Part shown: one piece after another, positions 62,936 through 64,000 of the stretch
Numbering within the stretch: the stretch's first letter is position 1
How the letters are laid out: the number at the start of each line of letters is the position of its first letter
Origin: Legionella sp. PC1000
GTDB taxonomy: Bacteria; Pseudomonadota; Gammaproteobacteria; Legionellales; Legionellaceae
Reading direction: 5' to 3'
NCBI RefSeq assembly: GCF_014109805.1
Contig: NZ_CP059400.1
Span: 590,001 to 654,000, forward strand
Length of the DNA stretch: 64,000 nucleotides
The notes under the pieces: generated by a model
Seen by the model: the letters and a program-made list of their open reading frames with translations, nothing else
Told to the model about the DNA's origin: nothing
Database searches by the model: none
Program-made: the position numbers and the translations under genes

Positions 62936-64000
62936 GTGAAACAATTTGAAGTCCTAAGAAGTACAACAATTTCTGTTCGTAATATCACTTTAACTACTAA
63001 AGGCGGACATCGGTTTTCTTTTGATATTACTCTTGACGCAACTAGTAAATTTGGCACCTATTTTTTACAACGTGTCATGACACCTATGGGAGCAGCAACA
63101 GTAATAGGCGTGTATAATGATAATTTATGGTTTTGGGTTGATGGTGACAAAGGTATAACCTACTGGGATAACATTCATGGCAATATTTTTGATGCTCCTG
63201 TTTTGATTACTGGATATAACGATAACGATTATCCCGAAGAAGTTAAAAAAGCAATCCAATTTGCTCTTGGTGTAATTCAATTCAATTTTGATGGAAAATT
63301 TGATCTTTTATATATATTATCCAAAATAAATATCTTATCTCCCGAATTTATTTGCGTATTAGTTATAAACGTTTTAACAATCAATCCTCAAGAAATGAAT
63401 CAACAACTTGATTTATTTTTTAAAGAATTTGAAAGTTTAACTGCTCTTGACATAGAACGACTTGCTGAACTAGGTAATTTAATCCATGGTCAAGAAAATA
63501 AATTCAATACCCATTTTATAACCGATACACCACTTGATACACTTTCAGAAAAACATGTAGAGAATATTCGTAGAGCAGCTTTGGATTGTCAAACATATAT
63601 TGATGTGATTAATGGACAAATCAAACTATTGGATAAAAGCAACGTTCCGCTACTCTATGCTGACTTAAACTCACTCAAATTAAATCTGGAAAAAAGCCTC
63701 AACAATTTAGAACAGGGTTCTCGGGAAATAAAAGCGGTATCCTCAGATATTGCTCGCCTAAAAAAAGTGTATAACTTCCAACATTTCAATTCGCTATTGG
63801 AATTGATAATGAATGCTTTTTTTGAGTTTCAAATAAATAAGCAAATGGCTACCCCTAGAGTTAAATTCTATCTTGAAGCTGCGGCTAAAATCACCCAGTT
63901 TTTATACAATCACGGACATCATTTCTTTGAGGAAAGCGGAGAAGAACTTACCCATGATAAGGGCAAGCAAGAAAGTTCTGGGTCTTTAAACTTGCTTGAA
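62936..64000 (+). CDS. Hypothetical protein, 3' end beyond the window, effector candidate
   Basis: This frame starts at GTG 62936 (AAGGTG 6 bases upstream) and stays open for 355 codons to the window edge. I do not recognise it. Residues 1-95 look like a beta-rich domain (ISVRNITLTTKGGHRFSFDI). From about 170 it is helical with a coiled-coil stretch (LKLNLEKSLNNLEQGSREIK), ending in a polar, Glu-rich region. No signal peptide is seen. The mix of a beta domain and long coiled coil resembles Dot/Icm effectors, which is inferred. The divergent LuxR protein and the palindrome suggest regulation. Confidence 0.7.
   Translation, partial: MKQFEVLRSTTISVRNITLTTKGGHRFSFDITLDATSKFGTYFLQRVMTPMGAATVIGVYNDNLWFWVDGDKGITYWDNIHGNIFDAPVLITGYNDNDYPEEVKKAIQFALGVIQFNFDGKFDLLYILSKINILSPEFICVLVINVLTINPQEMNQQLDLFFKEFESLTALDIERLAELGNLIHGQENKFNTHFITDTPLDTLSEKHVENIRRAALDCQTYIDVINGQIKLLDKSNVPLLYADLNSLKLNLEKSLNNLEQGSREIKAVSSDIARLKKVYNFQHFNSLLELIMNAFFEFQINKQMATPRVKFYLEAAAKITQFLYNHGHHFFEESGEELTHDKGKQESSGSLNLLE

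Overview
The window looks like a chromosome segment of a Legionella-type gammaproteobacterium that is not obviously L. pneumophila. It is AT-rich. It carries many eukaryotic-like genes of the kind Legionella delivers through Dot/Icm: an F-box/ankyrin-like protein, an SH2 plus U-box protein, protein kinase folds, a neutral ceramidase and long coiled-coil proteins of unknown function. These sit among ordinary metabolic genes and many decayed mobile-element fragments. The species assignment is inferred from gene content only.

Layout. 1-7 kb: the 5' part of a phosphoenolpyruvate carboxylase gene, a formamidase, a zinc alcohol dehydrogenase and a membrane-anchored SagB-type oxidoreductase. 7-16.4 kb: a secreted neutral ceramidase, a PlsC-like acyltransferase, a kinase-like effector candidate, a dipeptide epimerase and an unknown effector-like protein. 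16.5-23 kb: a 305-bp fossil copy of part of the arsenic operon, then a MarR regulator divergent from a three-gene operon (YbdK/GCS2 ligase, GNAT acetyltransferase, AsnO-like amidotransferase), facing a trehalase gene. This operon resembles the pathway for the osmolyte N-acetylglutaminylglutamine amide but with a different ligase, and is the best candidate for an undescribed system here. 23-34 kb: an MBL-rhodanese protein, a broken YeeE gene, a PafA-like phosphatase, a DUF1624 membrane protein, a multi-pass membrane effector candidate and a GlpT/UhpC-type transporter. 34.6-43.4 kb: a LuxR regulator followed by F-box, SH2/U-box, coiled-coil, methyltransferase and unknown genes. A conserved palindrome lies upstream of both the F-box and the SH2/U-box genes. 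At 41.8 kb a tRNA 3' half abuts a decayed second copy of the transporter.

44-54 kb looks like a stress and resistance module. It holds nhaA-phaB-usp-P-type ATPase in one apparent operon, arsR-arsI-arsC-acr3 in another, and a DnaB-like ATPase. Near-identical ~41-bp direct repeats (44191 and 54065) bracket it. 54-62 kb is a graveyard: AbiE toxin-antitoxin pieces, a truncated kinase, a probable integrase scrap and two ISL3 transposase remnants, with intact quinone oxidoreductase, amidohydrolase and isochorismatase-family genes between them. The window ends with a PAS/LuxR regulator divergent from an unknown long gene that runs off the edge; a perfect palindrome lies between them.

Dispersed repeats include a MITE-like family with TACCGCGC hairpins (two full copies, one diverged copy, one partial), an inverted-repeat family with GGGTCAGG-type arms, and several REP-like hairpins. 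No rRNA, complete tRNA or CRISPR array was seen.
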